A DNA stretch of 64,000 nucleotides, from NCBI RefSeq assembly GCF_000518685.1, contig NZ_KI912471.1, positions 78,948-142,947 on the forward strand. Reading direction: 5' to 3'. The notes under the pieces were generated by a model that ran no database searches, was not told the DNA's origin, and worked only from the letters and a program-made list of their open reading frames with translations. The first letter of the stretch is position 1; the number at the start of each line of letters is the position of its first letter. Shown here piece after piece: positions 45,834 to 54,665 of this stretch. The position numbers and the translations under genes were made by a program. This DNA is from Eubacterium xylanophilum ATCC 35991. GTDB taxonomy: Bacteria; Bacillota; Clostridia; Lachnospirales; Lachnospiraceae.

Positions 45834-46523
45834 ATGGTTAAGGAAAACCTTGTTAAAGTTGAGGAAAATATCCAAAAAGCCTGTCAAAAAGCAGGACGAG
45901 ATAGAAGTGAAGTGACACTTATTGCCGTCAGCAAGACAAAGCCAATTGAGATGATGGAAGAGTCGATAGAAGCTGGTGTGAACACTTTTGGAGAGAATAA
46001 AGTTCAGGAAATCGTAAAAAAACATCCTGATCTCCCGGAAGACACACATTGGCACATGATAGGTCACTTACAGCGCAACAAAGTCAAGAATTTGCCCGGA
46101 CTAGTCGAAATGATTCACTCTGTTGATTCAGTAAGACTTGCCAAGGAGATTCAAAAAGAATATGCGAAGAATGACGAAGTTGCAAATATTCTGATAGAAG
46201 TCAATGTTGCCAAAGAAGAATCCAAGTTTGGATTTATGCCGGAAGAAGTGGAAAATGCTCTGCGAGAAATTGCTACTTTTCCCAATATTTCAGTCAAAGG
46301 TCTTATGACAATTGCGCCATATGTTGATGATCCTGAAAAAAATAGACAACATTTTGTGAATTTAAGGAAATTACTAGTTGACATAAACGGTAAAAACATT
46401 GATAATATTAATATGAGAGAACTTTCAATGGGGATGACAGGTGACTATGAAGTTGCCATCGAAGAAGGTGCAACTTTTGTTAGAGTTGGAACCGGAATCT
46501 TTGGAAGTCGAGAATACCATTAA
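45834..46523 (+). CDS. ylmE: YggS/YlmE-family PLP homeostasis protein
   Basis: PLP-binding single-domain protein that helps keep free pyridoxal phosphate in balance; no enzymatic activity is known. The 229 residues include Lys34 in AVSKTKP (the PLP lysine), NTFGENKVQE, WHMIGHLQRNKVK and the phosphate-binding SMGMTGDYEVAI. GGAGG precedes ATG 45834. It stands directly before sepF, as in many Firmicutes. Confidence 0.94.
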   Translation: MVKENLVKVEENIQKACQKAGRDRSEVTLIAVSKTKPIEMMEESIEAGVNTFGENKVQEIVKKHPDLPEDTHWHMIGHLQRNKVKNLPGLVEMIHSVDSVRLAKEIQKEYAKNDEVANILIEVNVAKEESKFGFMPEEVENALREIATFPNISVKGLMTIAPYVDDPEKNRQHFVNLRKLLVDINGKNIDNINMRELSMGMTGDYEVAIEEGATFVRVGTGIFGSREYH

Positions 46524-46548
46524 AGAAAAGAGAAAGGAATTATTAACG

Positions 46549-47061
46549 ATGCCTAGATTAGAAAGTGTATTGAATTTTTTCAAATTAGATTCTGATGAGG
46601 ATGATTTTGACGATTACGATGATTACAGCTATAATGAGCCAGAAGAGCAGCCAAGACCTGTTCGCAAAGCTCAGCCAAAGCCTAGACCAGTCTCAAGAGA
46701 AGTGGATGAGGATTCTAGACCTAAGTCGGGATTCTTGAACAGCAGAAAGGTGGTTTCCTTGAACAGATCAATGTCAGAGATTAAGCTTTTCCAGCCAACT
46801 ACTTTTACAGATTCAGAGGAAATTTGTGAAACTCTTATCGAGGGCAAGCCAGTTATCGTAAATCTTGAGGACTATGATATTGACGAAGGTCAGAGAATCA
46901 TGGACTTTATTTCAGGTTGTATCTATGCCATCGACGGAAATTATCATGAAATTTCAAGATCTATATATATATTCTCACCAAATGGTGTAAATATTGTTGG
47001 TGGACTTTTAGAGGATGCGGATGATGAACCATCCATCCCAACTCTTTCAAAAGATTTCTAG
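46549..47061 (+). CDS. sepF: Cell division protein SepF
   Basis: Membrane-binding protein that ties FtsZ filaments to the membrane. ATG 46549 (PRLESVLNFFKL) is preferred; an in-frame ATG at 46441 would lie inside ylmE. The 170 residues have the amphipathic N-terminal helix, an acidic Asp/Tyr/Glu-Pro linker (20-65) and the SepF core (about 80-160: IKLFQPTTFTDSEEI, PVIVNLE, RIMDFISGCIYAIDG, FSPNGVNI). Confidence 0.95.
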   Translation: MPRLESVLNFFKLDSDEDDFDDYDDYSYNEPEEQPRPVRKAQPKPRPVSREVDEDSRPKSGFLNSRKVVSLNRSMSEIKLFQPTTFTDSEEICETLIEGKPVIVNLEDYDIDEGQRIMDFISGCIYAIDGNYHEISRSIYIFSPNGVNIVGGLLEDADDEPSIPTLSKDF

Positions 47062-47085
47062 AAAATGATTTAGGAGGATTATACT

Positions 47086-48462
47086 ATGCTATCACTTGAT
47101 GAATTAAAACAAAAGAAAGTAGAGGCAAAAAGAAAAAAGTATGAAGCCGATGAGATGGATGCATACTTAGAAGTTGTATACTCTAATTACAATGAGGCTC
47201 TTGAAGCCAAAGACAAGCTAGAAGTTGAAAGAATAGAACTCAACAAAAACATTAAGAAGTTAAGTGATGGTATACAATATTATCGTTCTATTGAATCAAC
47301 ACTTCAGAAAGCTTTGGTTTTAGCTGAGAAAACTTCAAAAGAGACCAAGGATGCTGCAATTCAAAAAGCTGCACAGATTGAAAAAAGTGCCAATGATAAT
47401 GCAAAAGCAGTTCTCGAAGATGCCAATACCAAGGCTGAGACTCTGTTGAGAGATGCTGATATCAAGGCAAATGCTGCAATTGATGAGGCTAATCTTAAGT
47501 CAGAAGAAGTATTAAATGAGACAAAGCAAAAGTCTGAAGCAATTTTAAGTGATACAAAGGTTAAGTATGACGAGCTTAAAGCAAAGTGCCAAGAGCTTGT
47601 AGATATATACGAAAAATACAAAGCAAGCATTAATGTTGCTTTGGATGCACACAAAGAACTTGTTAATAGCGAGAAATTTGATATCAAGGCTCCGGAGGAG
47701 TTTGATGCAACAGTAGATTTCAACTCGAATATCAATATAGAACCAGTTAAGACTGCCACTATAGACACAAGTTCTTTAAAGGTTGATCCTTCTCTTAGTA
47801 AGACATTGGAGACTGTGTCTGCAACAGAGATGACAGATGAGCAGTTAGCCAGCGTAGAACTTGAGAATAAGATTCTCAATGCAGATACTATTGACTTGAC
47901 AACGACTCTCGAAGAGACTAGCAAGGTGATAGAAGAGAGCGAGAAGAGTAATAGTGCTCCTGAAGTTGCTTCGGTTGAGCCAAAAGTCGAGCCAAAAGTT
48001 GAGGCAGCACCTGTAGAAGAGGATAAACCTTCTGAGGAGCCAAAACAGGTTTCAGAAGAAACGATTCGAGTTCCTTCTATCAGTGAATTGAAGGAACAGA
48101 TGGCAGCAAACAATAAGGCTGATGTCGCAGAAAAAGTTAATGCGGTAAAAGAAAATGTTGCTGAGAAAGCCATGACAGCCAAGGAAGCTGTTGCGGAAAA
48201 AGCAAGTGAAGTCAAGGAGGCTGCCGTAGATAAGTTGAGCCAAGTTAAGGAAGCTGTATCAGATGAATCAAAGGCATCTAGTCAACCTGCAGAAGTCAGA
48301 GATGATTCTACAACTGATAAAGCCGGCAATTCTATGCTCGGTAATACCACAGGAAGTATTCCTACCTTAGATTCCTTGCTCAAAGATTTGAACGAGAATA
48401 ACAAAGGTGGAAATAATTCCGATGATCCATTTGAATTTCTTGGATCCGTAGATGACTTTTAA
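47086..48462 (+). CDS. DivIVA-like coiled-coil protein with long acidic tail
   Basis: 458 residues. The N-terminal 60 residues resemble the DivIVA domain (MLSLDELKQKKVEAKRKKY, then DEMDAYLEVVYSNYNEAL), followed by a long coiled coil to about 190 rich in Ala/Lys/Glu, then an acidic disordered region. A helical stretch at about 345-400 has repeated AEK/VKE units (for example VAEKAMTAKEAVAEKASEV) like LEA or apolipoprotein repeats. The end, GSIPTLDSLLKDLNEN, may be a binding motif. Right after sepF it is probably a polar or septal scaffold. I call it DivIVA-like rather than divIVA because the N-terminal motif is weak. Confidence 0.72.
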   Translation: MLSLDELKQKKVEAKRKKYEADEMDAYLEVVYSNYNEALEAKDKLEVERIELNKNIKKLSDGIQYYRSIESTLQKALVLAEKTSKETKDAAIQKAAQIEKSANDNAKAVLEDANTKAETLLRDADIKANAAIDEANLKSEEVLNETKQKSEAILSDTKVKYDELKAKCQELVDIYEKYKASINVALDAHKELVNSEKFDIKAPEEFDATVDFNSNINIEPVKTATIDTSSLKVDPSLSKTLETVSATEMTDEQLASVELENKILNADTIDLTTTLEETSKVIEESEKSNSAPEVASVEPKVEPKVEAAPVEEDKPSEEPKQVSEETIRVPSISELKEQMAANNKADVAEKVNAVKENVAEKAMTAKEAVAEKASEVKEAAVDKLSQVKEAVSDESKASSQPAEVRDDSTTDKAGNSMLGNTTGSIPTLDSLLKDLNENNKGGNNSDDPFEFLGSVDDF

Positions 48463-48482
48463 TATTATTGGGAGATAATTTG

Positions 48483-48998
48483 ATGACAACTCAAACAAGT
48501 AAATTAAAAACAAACATTATATTTTTTGTAATGTTTGTTTTACTTGTCTTTATAGACAGAATAACTAAGATATTTTCAGTAAATACTCTCAAGGAAAAGC
48601 CGGATATTGATATTATAAAGGGCTTTTTGCAGTTGCACTACCTTGAGAACAGGGGAGCAGCATGGGGCATGTTCCAAGGCGCTAGAGTTATATTTATTAT
48701 TATAACTGCCATTATTATAATAATCAGCATTGTATATTTGATCAAATCAGACTATACAAAAGGAAATCTATTGCTTAGAATAGCAATAATTCTACTGATT
48801 TCCGGTGCTATAGGAAACCTGATTGACCGCGTATTGTATACATATGTAGTGGATTTTATATATGTATCAGCCATCAATTTCCCCGTATTTAACGTCGCCG
48901 ATTGCTATGTGTGTATAGCAGCTGCATTGATTATTATATATAGTCTAAAATCCGAAGATAAAGCTAAGGATAAAGGAAAGGAAGAAGAACATGCCTGA
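48483..48998 (+). CDS. lspA: Lipoprotein signal peptidase (signal peptidase II)
   Basis: Cleaves signal peptides of prolipoproteins in the membrane. The 171-residue protein has four membrane helices and the two catalytic aspartates in GNLIDR and FNVADC, plus LQLHYLENRGAAWGM. ATG 48483 is eight bases after GGGAG; TTG 48468 or 48480 are less likely. The C-terminus is a charged KAKDKGKEEEH tail. It overlaps rluD by 8 bases. Confidence 0.95.
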   Translation: MTTQTSKLKTNIIFFVMFVLLVFIDRITKIFSVNTLKEKPDIDIIKGFLQLHYLENRGAAWGMFQGARVIFIIITAIIIIISIVYLIKSDYTKGNLLLRIAIILLISGAIGNLIDRVLYTYVVDFIYVSAINFPVFNVADCYVCIAAALIIIYSLKSEDKAKDKGKEEEHA

Positions 48999-49917
48999 AG
49001 TAAAGTCTTTTAGGACAGAACTTGATGAAGAAATGAGAATTGATCAACTCCTCACCGAGCGATTTAACGATTTTTCGCGTTCCTATGTTCAAAAGCTTAT
49101 CAAAGAAGGAAATGTCAAGGCAAATGGGATAATTGTATCCAAAACGGGCTTTAAAGTCAAAGATGGAACTGATATAGAGGTTACCGTGCCAGAGCCTGTT
49201 GAATTAGATATAAAGCCAGAAAATATTCCGCTAGATATTATCTTTGAAGATGATGATGTTCTTATCGTCAATAAGCCCAAAGATATGGTTGTGCATCCGG
49301 CAAATGGACATTATAGCGGAACATTAGTCAATGCATTAATGTATCACTGCAAAGACAATCTATCAGCAATTAACGGCGTTCTTAGACCAGGTATCGTTCA
49401 TAGAATAGACAAAGATACAACTGGCGCTCTTATCGTATGCAAAAATGATAAAGCTCACAGATTTATAGCAGATCAGCTCAGAGAACATTCTATAACTAGG
49501 ACATATGAAGCAATCGTTCTAAATAATTTCAAAGAAGATGAGGGTACAATTGACAAACCTCTCGGTAGATCCCCTTTGAACAGAAAAAAGAGAGCAGTAG
49601 TTCCTGATGGAAGACCGGCAATAACTCATTATAGAGTTATAAGCCATCTGAATCAACGATATAATCATATAGAACTCAACTTAGAAACAGGTCGTACACA
49701 TCAAATTAGAGTACATATGAAGAGCATCAATCATCCATTATTAGGTGATACTTTATATGGAATAGTAGATAAACAATTTAAAAATCTCCAGGGACAGACC
49801 TTACATGCAAAAAATATTGGATTCATCCATCCTACATCCAAAGAATATGTTGAATTCGAAGCAAAAAGACCTGAATATTTTGATAATCTTTTAAGAATTC
49901 TGTCGGATAACTCTTGA
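48991..49917 (+). CDS. rluD: RluD-family 23S rRNA pseudouridine synthase
   Basis: Converts uridines in 23S rRNA helix 69 to pseudouridine. The 308 residues start with an S4 RNA-binding domain (14-70, RIDQLLTERFNDFSRSYVQKLI) and continue with the synthase core, with the catalytic Asp in HRIDKDTTGAL and the later LETGRTHQIRVH. Firmicutes homologue is YlyB. The lspA-rluD pair is standard. A promoter for the following region overlaps its 3' end. Confidence 0.93.
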   Translation: MPEVKSFRTELDEEMRIDQLLTERFNDFSRSYVQKLIKEGNVKANGIIVSKTGFKVKDGTDIEVTVPEPVELDIKPENIPLDIIFEDDDVLIVNKPKDMVVHPANGHYSGTLVNALMYHCKDNLSAINGVLRPGIVHRIDKDTTGALIVCKNDKAHRFIADQLREHSITRTYEAIVLNNFKEDEGTIDKPLGRSPLNRKKRAVVPDGRPAITHYRVISHLNQRYNHIELNLETGRTHQIRVHMKSINHPLLGDTLYGIVDKQFKNLQGQTLHAKNIGFIHPTSKEYVEFEAKRPEYFDNLLRILSDNS

Positions 49918-50270
49918 CTTTTTAATTCTATTGTAGTAGAATAATATTAGTTTCCATTTTTTTGGTTTATATAGTAAAAAAGTTATGTACCTTATGCGTT
50001 AAATCGTGATTCTACTAGTATAGAATCACAAGATACAACAATGGATACTATGTGGCATTTTCCAGGTTACCACAATTGTAGCATTTGTTGGCATGAGAAA
50101 GCTTTCTACATTGATAGAAAAAGGTAGATAATGAGTAAAATATTTGTAGTGTTGTGGTAGTTATATTGAAAGTAGTTATAGTTGGATATACTATATCCAA
50201 ACCAATGTATTAATCAAAATGTCATAATGGAAATTGGTATTACGCGCATTAACTGAGGAGGTACACGTGG
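49914..50270 (+). promoter_or_regulatory. 353-base non-coding region upstream of the BlaI-type regulator
   Basis: Begins with TTGACT (49914-49919), 17 bases, TAGAAT (49937-49942). Holds a hairpin GTGATTCTA/TAGAATCAC (50006-50014, 50021-50029), several TTGTAG/GTAG-rich stretches, and a perfect palindrome TTGGATATA-C-TATATCCAA (50182-50200). I find no open reading frame of note. It could encode a small RNA or a long regulated leader. Confidence 0.5.
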
Positions 50271-50636
50271 ATGAATGTACAAAAGAACAAAGAGATCCGT
50301 CTACACGAGGGGGAACTTAATGTAATGGAGTTGCTTTGGAGCAATAAGGTATTGGCTGCCAAAGACATCGCTAAGATTATCAAAGAATATATCGGATGGG
50401 AAAAGAATACAACATATACTTACATTAAACGTCTAATAGACAAAGGTGCAATAACTCGTGAGGATCCAGGTTTCCTTTGTAAAGCATCAATTTCTAAAAA
50501 ACAAGTACAGGAAATTGAGACTAACGTATTGTTAAAGAATTTATTTGAAGATTCTATCTCAACATTTATTAGAGATTATTTGTCTAATGCAAAATTATCT
50601 TCAGAAGATAAGGAACAACTAAAAAAACTTATTTAA
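50271..50636 (+). CDS. BlaI/MecI/CopY-family transcriptional regulator
   Basis: A 121-residue repressor: winged helix at about 10-75 (ELNVMELLWSNKVLAAKDIAKII, WEKNTTYTYIKRLIDKGAI, REDPGFLCKASI) and a short helical dimerisation tail. Such proteins block promoters until cleaved by a BlaR1/MecR1 sensor protease or, for CopY, until metal binds. No sensor gene, beta-lactamase or CopY-type cysteine motif is near, so it is an orphan. GAGGAGGT lies eight bases before ATG 50271. A strong terminator follows. Confidence 0.88.
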   Translation: MNVQKNKEIRLHEGELNVMELLWSNKVLAAKDIAKIIKEYIGWEKNTTYTYIKRLIDKGAITREDPGFLCKASISKKQVQEIETNVLLKNLFEDSISTFIRDYLSNAKLSSEDKEQLKKLI

Positions 50637-50654
50637 ATTTAAATTTAAATGCCT

Positions 50655-50691
50655 AATCCACCAGATACTAGTTATTTGGTGGATTTTTTTT
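50655..50691 (+). terminator. Terminator of the BlaI-type gene
   Basis: AATCCACCA (50655-50663) pairs with TGGTGGATT (50677-50685), then TTTTTT. Confidence 0.9.
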
Positions 50692-50707
50692 GGGGGAATG
50701 TATTCGG

Positions 50708-50792
50708 AATCGCATAGCGCTGGTCTTACTCACGCGTTCGTAAGACAATAAACGCATATTGCTGGTCTTACTCACGTCTTTCGTAAGACAAT
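50708..50792. repeat. Dispersed hairpin repeat, two tandem units (locus 3)
   Basis: Unit 1 (50708-50749, 42 bp, one base lost in the loop) starts AATCGCATAGCGCTGG like locus 2; unit 2 (50750-50792, 43 bp) starts AAACGCATATTGCTGG like locus 1, with one loop change. Both keep the GTCTTAC/GTAAGAC arms. It begins 16 bases after the terminator U-run and lies just before the recombinase promoter. Confidence 0.9.
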
Positions 50793-50845
50793 AGATGGGA
50801 TAGTCTTATAGCTCTCTTGGACAAACTCCAGTTTTTCAAAAAGAC

Positions 50846-50874
50846 TTGAAAGGAAAATGGGGATATGATATAAT
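50846..50874 (+). promoter_or_regulatory. Promoter of the tyrosine recombinase
   Basis: TTGAAA (50846-50851), 17-base spacer, TATAAT (50869-50874). It covers the upstream in-frame codons and so supports the start at 50894. Confidence 0.8.
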
Positions 50875-50893
50875 ATTTATTGAGGTGAATATT

Positions 50894-51961
50894 ATGAGCA
50901 ATCCAAAGAATAATTTAAACTATCACGAAGAAACCGCACGTGCAAACACTCTTAAGCTCAGGCAAGTCCTGAGTACTATGCCGGTATTTGCAAAGGATTA
51001 TTTTCGTGCCATAGAACCAAATACATCTGCAAAAACAAGAATATCATATGTTTATGATATCAGAATATTTTTCTACTTTTTGATTACAAGCAATCCTACG
51101 TTTAAGAATAAAGAAATCACTGATATACGTTTAGATGATCTTGAAAAGCTTCAAGCGGTTGATATTGAAGAATATCTTGAGTATTTAAAGTATTATGAGG
51201 ACAAAGACGGCGTTGTGCATACTAATAATGAACAAGGTCTTCATCGCAAACTTGCAGCTCTCAGGAGTTTTTTTGCATATTATTATAAGCGTGAATTGAT
51301 TGATAATAATCCTACAGTGATTATAGATATGCCAAAACTTCATAAAAAAGAGATTATTCGTCTAGATTATGACGAAGTTGCTGATTTACTTGATTATGTT
51401 GAGCATGGTGCTGATAATCTGACTGGAATGAAAAAAACATACTTTGAGAAGAATAAAGTGCGAAATCTTGCCTTATTTACTCTTCTACTGGGAACAGGTA
51501 TTCGTGTATCTGAATGTGTAGGACTTGATATAAATGATGTGGATTTTAAAAATAATAGAATAAAGATCATACGCAAGGGAGGCAAGGAAGACTTTGTGTA
51601 CTTTGGAGATGAGGTTGCATCTGCATTGAGCGATTATATCGAGCAAAGAAAACATATTGTAACCAAAGAAGGTCATGAAGAGGCTCTATTTCTTTCTATA
51701 CAAAAAAGAAGGATTACAGTTCAAGCTGTTGAAAACCTTGTTACCGATTGCGCCAAGCATGTTACAACAGTAAAGCATATAACGCCACATAAGCTTAGAA
51801 GCACATATGGAACCAATTTGTATCAGGAAACAAGTGATATTTATCTTGTTGCTGAAGTACTTGGACATAATGATGTTAATACCACCAGAAAGCACTATGC
51901 GGCACTAGCCGATGAGAAGAAACGGCGTGCCGCAAATGCTGTAACCTTACGAAAGGATTAA
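50894..51961 (+). CDS. XerC/D-like tyrosine recombinase
   Basis: Site-specific recombinase of 355 residues: SAM-like N-terminal core-binding domain (about 35-145) and catalytic domain with Arg in GTGIRVSE, Lys in RKGGKED, HKLR (His and second Arg), GH in LGHNDVNTTRKHY with the nucleophile Tyr. ATG 50894 follows GAGGTG by six bases. It could be the chromosome dimer resolvase or a lineage-specific integrase; no att sites, phage or plasmid genes are near. Its longer N-terminus compared with XerC/XerD (about 300 residues) makes it unlike a standard Xer. Confidence 0.88.
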   Translation: MSNPKNNLNYHEETARANTLKLRQVLSTMPVFAKDYFRAIEPNTSAKTRISYVYDIRIFFYFLITSNPTFKNKEITDIRLDDLEKLQAVDIEEYLEYLKYYEDKDGVVHTNNEQGLHRKLAALRSFFAYYYKRELIDNNPTVIIDMPKLHKKEIIRLDYDEVADLLDYVEHGADNLTGMKKTYFEKNKVRNLALFTLLLGTGIRVSECVGLDINDVDFKNNRIKIIRKGGKEDFVYFGDEVASALSDYIEQRKHIVTKEGHEEALFLSIQKRRITVQAVENLVTDCAKHVTTVKHITPHKLRSTYGTNLYQETSDIYLVAEVLGHNDVNTTRKHYAALADEKKRRAANAVTLRKD

Positions 51962-51974
51962 TTATAAGGAGTTT

Positions 51975-54176
51975 TTATCTTCCAGTAGAATACTTACTAA
52001 ATAAGGACTCAATACAATTATATATTACATTGGTTGCCTTAGACTGGAATGTTGAATTTACAAGTTTTCCATAATCAGAGCTTCCAGATAAGAATCCAAG
52101 TTCAATAAGGACGGCCGGTACAGTATTACGTTTTGTTACGTAATATCCGGCGGTCTTAACACCTCTGCTCTTCATCCCCAACTTATTTACCAAATTACTT
52201 TTAAACAATGAAGCAATCTTCTTACTGGTAATTCCGGAGAAGCTACTTTTATTGTTATTAGTTGAATAGTAAACTTCTGTACCATTTGCAGATCCGCCGG
52301 AAGCTGAATTCATATGTAAACTTACGAATACATCTGCGCCAACTTTACTGGCAAATGCAGCACGACTTGCAAGGGTGATAAACTTATCAGTTCTTCTGGT
52401 CCAATATGCTTTAATTGTCGGAGCATTGCTTGCAAATTTCTTCTTCATAAGAGTATACATCATCTTGAATGTTAGATCTTTTTCTTTTGTGCCCTTGTTA
52501 GTAGCACCAGAATCATATCCACCGTGACCGGCATCCAAAACAATAATATTCTTATAAATCTTTTTAGGATTTCCGATATTAACAACAAAACTGTCATTAG
52601 TTTCATATATCTTATATCCCTGTAATTTAGAGGTCTTGATGGTAAATGTTGTCTTCGATGATGAAGAACTCACAGAAACCTTTTTAATAACGTTTGAGTT
52701 AATGATTGCAGGATTCTTCTTAAAGAACGCTGCATGGCTTCCCTTAATCATAATTTTGAACTTATATGATGGATTCTCAACTGAGTACAAATCCTCATTT
52801 GTTACATTAGATATAGTAGCTCCGGTAGGTTTTGGAATCTTGAGTTCATAGGAACCAAGATTATTAACCTGAGGTAACATAACATTAACAGTAAGCGTAT
52901 TATCAAGGTTTGTATAGGCGAAGTCAAGTGTCTTATCACTAGTTATCTTCATCTCGATTTCACCATTACCATTATTTATAACTTCAAACTTCTTAACACT
53001 TCCTATAAAGCCCTCATAAGTATAGTTTTTAGGATTATACTTAGTAGTTGTTGGGAACTTTATAGAAATAACAGAATCATTTCTCTTTACAGTGACTTTG
53101 TTCATAAGGTCGGTATTGGTTCCTGCAATTGAAAAAGTAATACCACCTGTGAGCTTTACAAACTCAGATTTGACTGATTTAATATAATTTACACTTGAAT
53201 CTTCTTTATCGGAGTTCTCTCCTTTCCAATCAAAGAAAGTTTGACTTTGAATAGTAAGCTGTGCGCTTTTCTTATTCCATGTGTATGAATATCCGAGTCC
53301 TTTTAATACAACATTAGCTGGAATACATAGAACGCTTGTCTGAGTATCCAAACGCTTAATATCAAGCGCAGTCGTCTTCATAGCCACATCTTTTCCATCA
53401 ATTGTTAGATTCAACTCACCCTTAGTAAGCTTTACCGTTTTTCCCGTATCATTGTTTGTAATAACAATCTTGCCGGTCTTGGCATCGTAATTGTACTCAA
53501 GACCCATAATCTCATTACAAACTTCTTCTACCGGAACATATATAGCATTTTCAGCTTTAACTACAGGCATAGTTTTCAATGAGTGAACATTATCATTATA
53601 TTTAAATTTTCCATCAACTGTTGAAATATGATCTGCATTATTGTAATTTATTGCAATCGAGCTATTCACATAAATCGTCGACTTTGATACAGTGTAATTT
53701 AAGTGAAGATACTCGCTTACATACTTAATTGGTACATAATATTTTGTTTTCTTCTTTGATACAAATCTCACCTTTGCAGGTGCTGCTTTCATTTTGACAG
53801 AAGAATCATTCACCTTAGCAGTTTTGCTCTTTATGGTAAACAAGGCAGTCTGTCCATCTCTAGAAGCTGTTATAGTCTTCTTATTAGAGCTTATAGTGGC
53901 CTTGATACCACATTTTTTTAATACATCATCATAAGCTACATACTTGTATCCGTTGATGATAATTCCTTTGAACTTTTTCTTTGATACAGTTTTATTATTA
54001 TACTTAACAACGAACTGTTTTTTCTTGTACTTCTTAGTTTTTCCGCCATTAATCTTAAGCTTTATTGTAGCAGCACTAGAATTGTTACTTATGACGCAAC
54101 ATGCTCCTATAAACAAAACAGTCAGCAATACTAAGAATTTCAAAGTGATTTTGAAATATCTACTACTTCTAGTCAT
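51975..54176 (-). CDS. Secreted N-acetylmuramoyl-L-alanine amidase
   Basis: A 733-residue wall hydrolase. Signal peptide about 1-33; two copper-amine-oxidase-N-like beta domains (about 40-165 and 175-320) that in related proteins bind the wall; an AMIN-like domain (about 345-450); and an Amidase_3 catalytic domain (about 545-733). The zinc site includes His551 in LDAGHGG and the His of SLHMNS; the catalytic Glu is in VLIELGF at about 692. It cleaves between N-acetylmuramic acid and L-alanine. The gene converges on the recombinase, with 13 bases between stops. Confidence 0.9.
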   Translation of the reverse strand: MTRSSRYFKITLKFLVLLTVLFIGACCVISNNSSAATIKLKINGGKTKKYKKKQFVVKYNNKTVSKKKFKGIIINGYKYVAYDDVLKKCGIKATISSNKKTITASRDGQTALFTIKSKTAKVNDSSVKMKAAPAKVRFVSKKKTKYYVPIKYVSEYLHLNYTVSKSTIYVNSSIAINYNNADHISTVDGKFKYNDNVHSLKTMPVVKAENAIYVPVEEVCNEIMGLEYNYDAKTGKIVITNNDTGKTVKLTKGELNLTIDGKDVAMKTTALDIKRLDTQTSVLCIPANVVLKGLGYSYTWNKKSAQLTIQSQTFFDWKGENSDKEDSSVNYIKSVKSEFVKLTGGITFSIAGTNTDLMNKVTVKRNDSVISIKFPTTTKYNPKNYTYEGFIGSVKKFEVINNGNGEIEMKITSDKTLDFAYTNLDNTLTVNVMLPQVNNLGSYELKIPKPTGATISNVTNEDLYSVENPSYKFKIMIKGSHAAFFKKNPAIINSNVIKKVSVSSSSSKTTFTIKTSKLQGYKIYETNDSFVVNIGNPKKIYKNIIVLDAGHGGYDSGATNKGTKEKDLTFKMMYTLMKKKFASNAPTIKAYWTRRTDKFITLASRAAFASKVGADVFVSLHMNSASGGSANGTEVYYSTNNNKSSFSGITSKKIASLFKSNLVNKLGMKSRGVKTAGYYVTKRNTVPAVLIELGFLSGSSDYGKLVNSTFQSKATNVIYNCIESLFSKYSTGR

Positions 54177-54303
54177 CTATACACACTCCTAACTTTTTTT
54201 CTACTGCATAAGAATATCATATAACATTGACAATAATATGTCAATGTTATACGATAGTTTGATATATGTTTGAGTATGTATTAGGAATTAGCTTAATTAG
54301 AAC

Positions 54304-54621
54304 TTATCTGTATACCTCAAAATTTGGTACAATAATATACTTTCCAGCATGAATCTCATCTGATGCCATGTCATTGACGTACTTAATCTTTTCTACGTAA
54401 GTCTGTAGTGATGCCTCATCACTCACTTCCATTCTGTCCTCGGCAATCGACCAAATCGTATCACCTGATCCGATGCAAACAGAATCATATGAAACCACTT
54501 TATCAAAATTTAATGAATATGTCTGCTCTGCATTAGAATAATTACCTACCCATATTCCTAAGGCAAAGGCAATAACAATTGCAGAAAAAACAATAATATA
54601 TTTAACTGAACTCTTCTTCAT
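54304..54621 (-). CDS. SOS-controlled LysM membrane protein (YneA-like division suppressor)
   Basis: 105 residues: basic N-terminus, one membrane helix at 8-25 (YIIVFSAIVIAFALGIWVG), then a LysM domain at about 48-102 (CIGSGDTIWSIAEDR, IKYVNDMASDEIHAGKYIIVP) that should bind peptidoglycan. This is the layout of YneA of Bacillus, a LexA-controlled protein that delays division after DNA damage. Two LexA boxes overlie its promoter, which strongly supports the same role. Unlike Bacillus it is not next to lexA but about 25 kb away. Sequence similarity to YneA itself was not tested. Confidence 0.85.
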   Translation of the reverse strand: MKKSSVKYIIVFSAIVIAFALGIWVGNYSNAEQTYSLNFDKVVSYDSVCIGSGDTIWSIAEDRMEVSDEASLQTYVEKIKYVNDMASDEIHAGKYIIVPNFEVYR

Positions 54622-54665
54622 AATAAATCATCTCCTACACAACTTGTTAAAATACTTTCTCATTA

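Noticed and set aside
46441-46548. sepF starting at ATG 46441
   Set aside because: These 36 codons lie in another frame of ylmE; the SepF family begins at PRLESVLNFF after ATG 46549.
50894-51961. Integrated prophage or ICE marked by the tyrosine recombinase
   Set aside because: No phage, conjugation or replication genes, no tRNA and no att-like direct repeats flank it.
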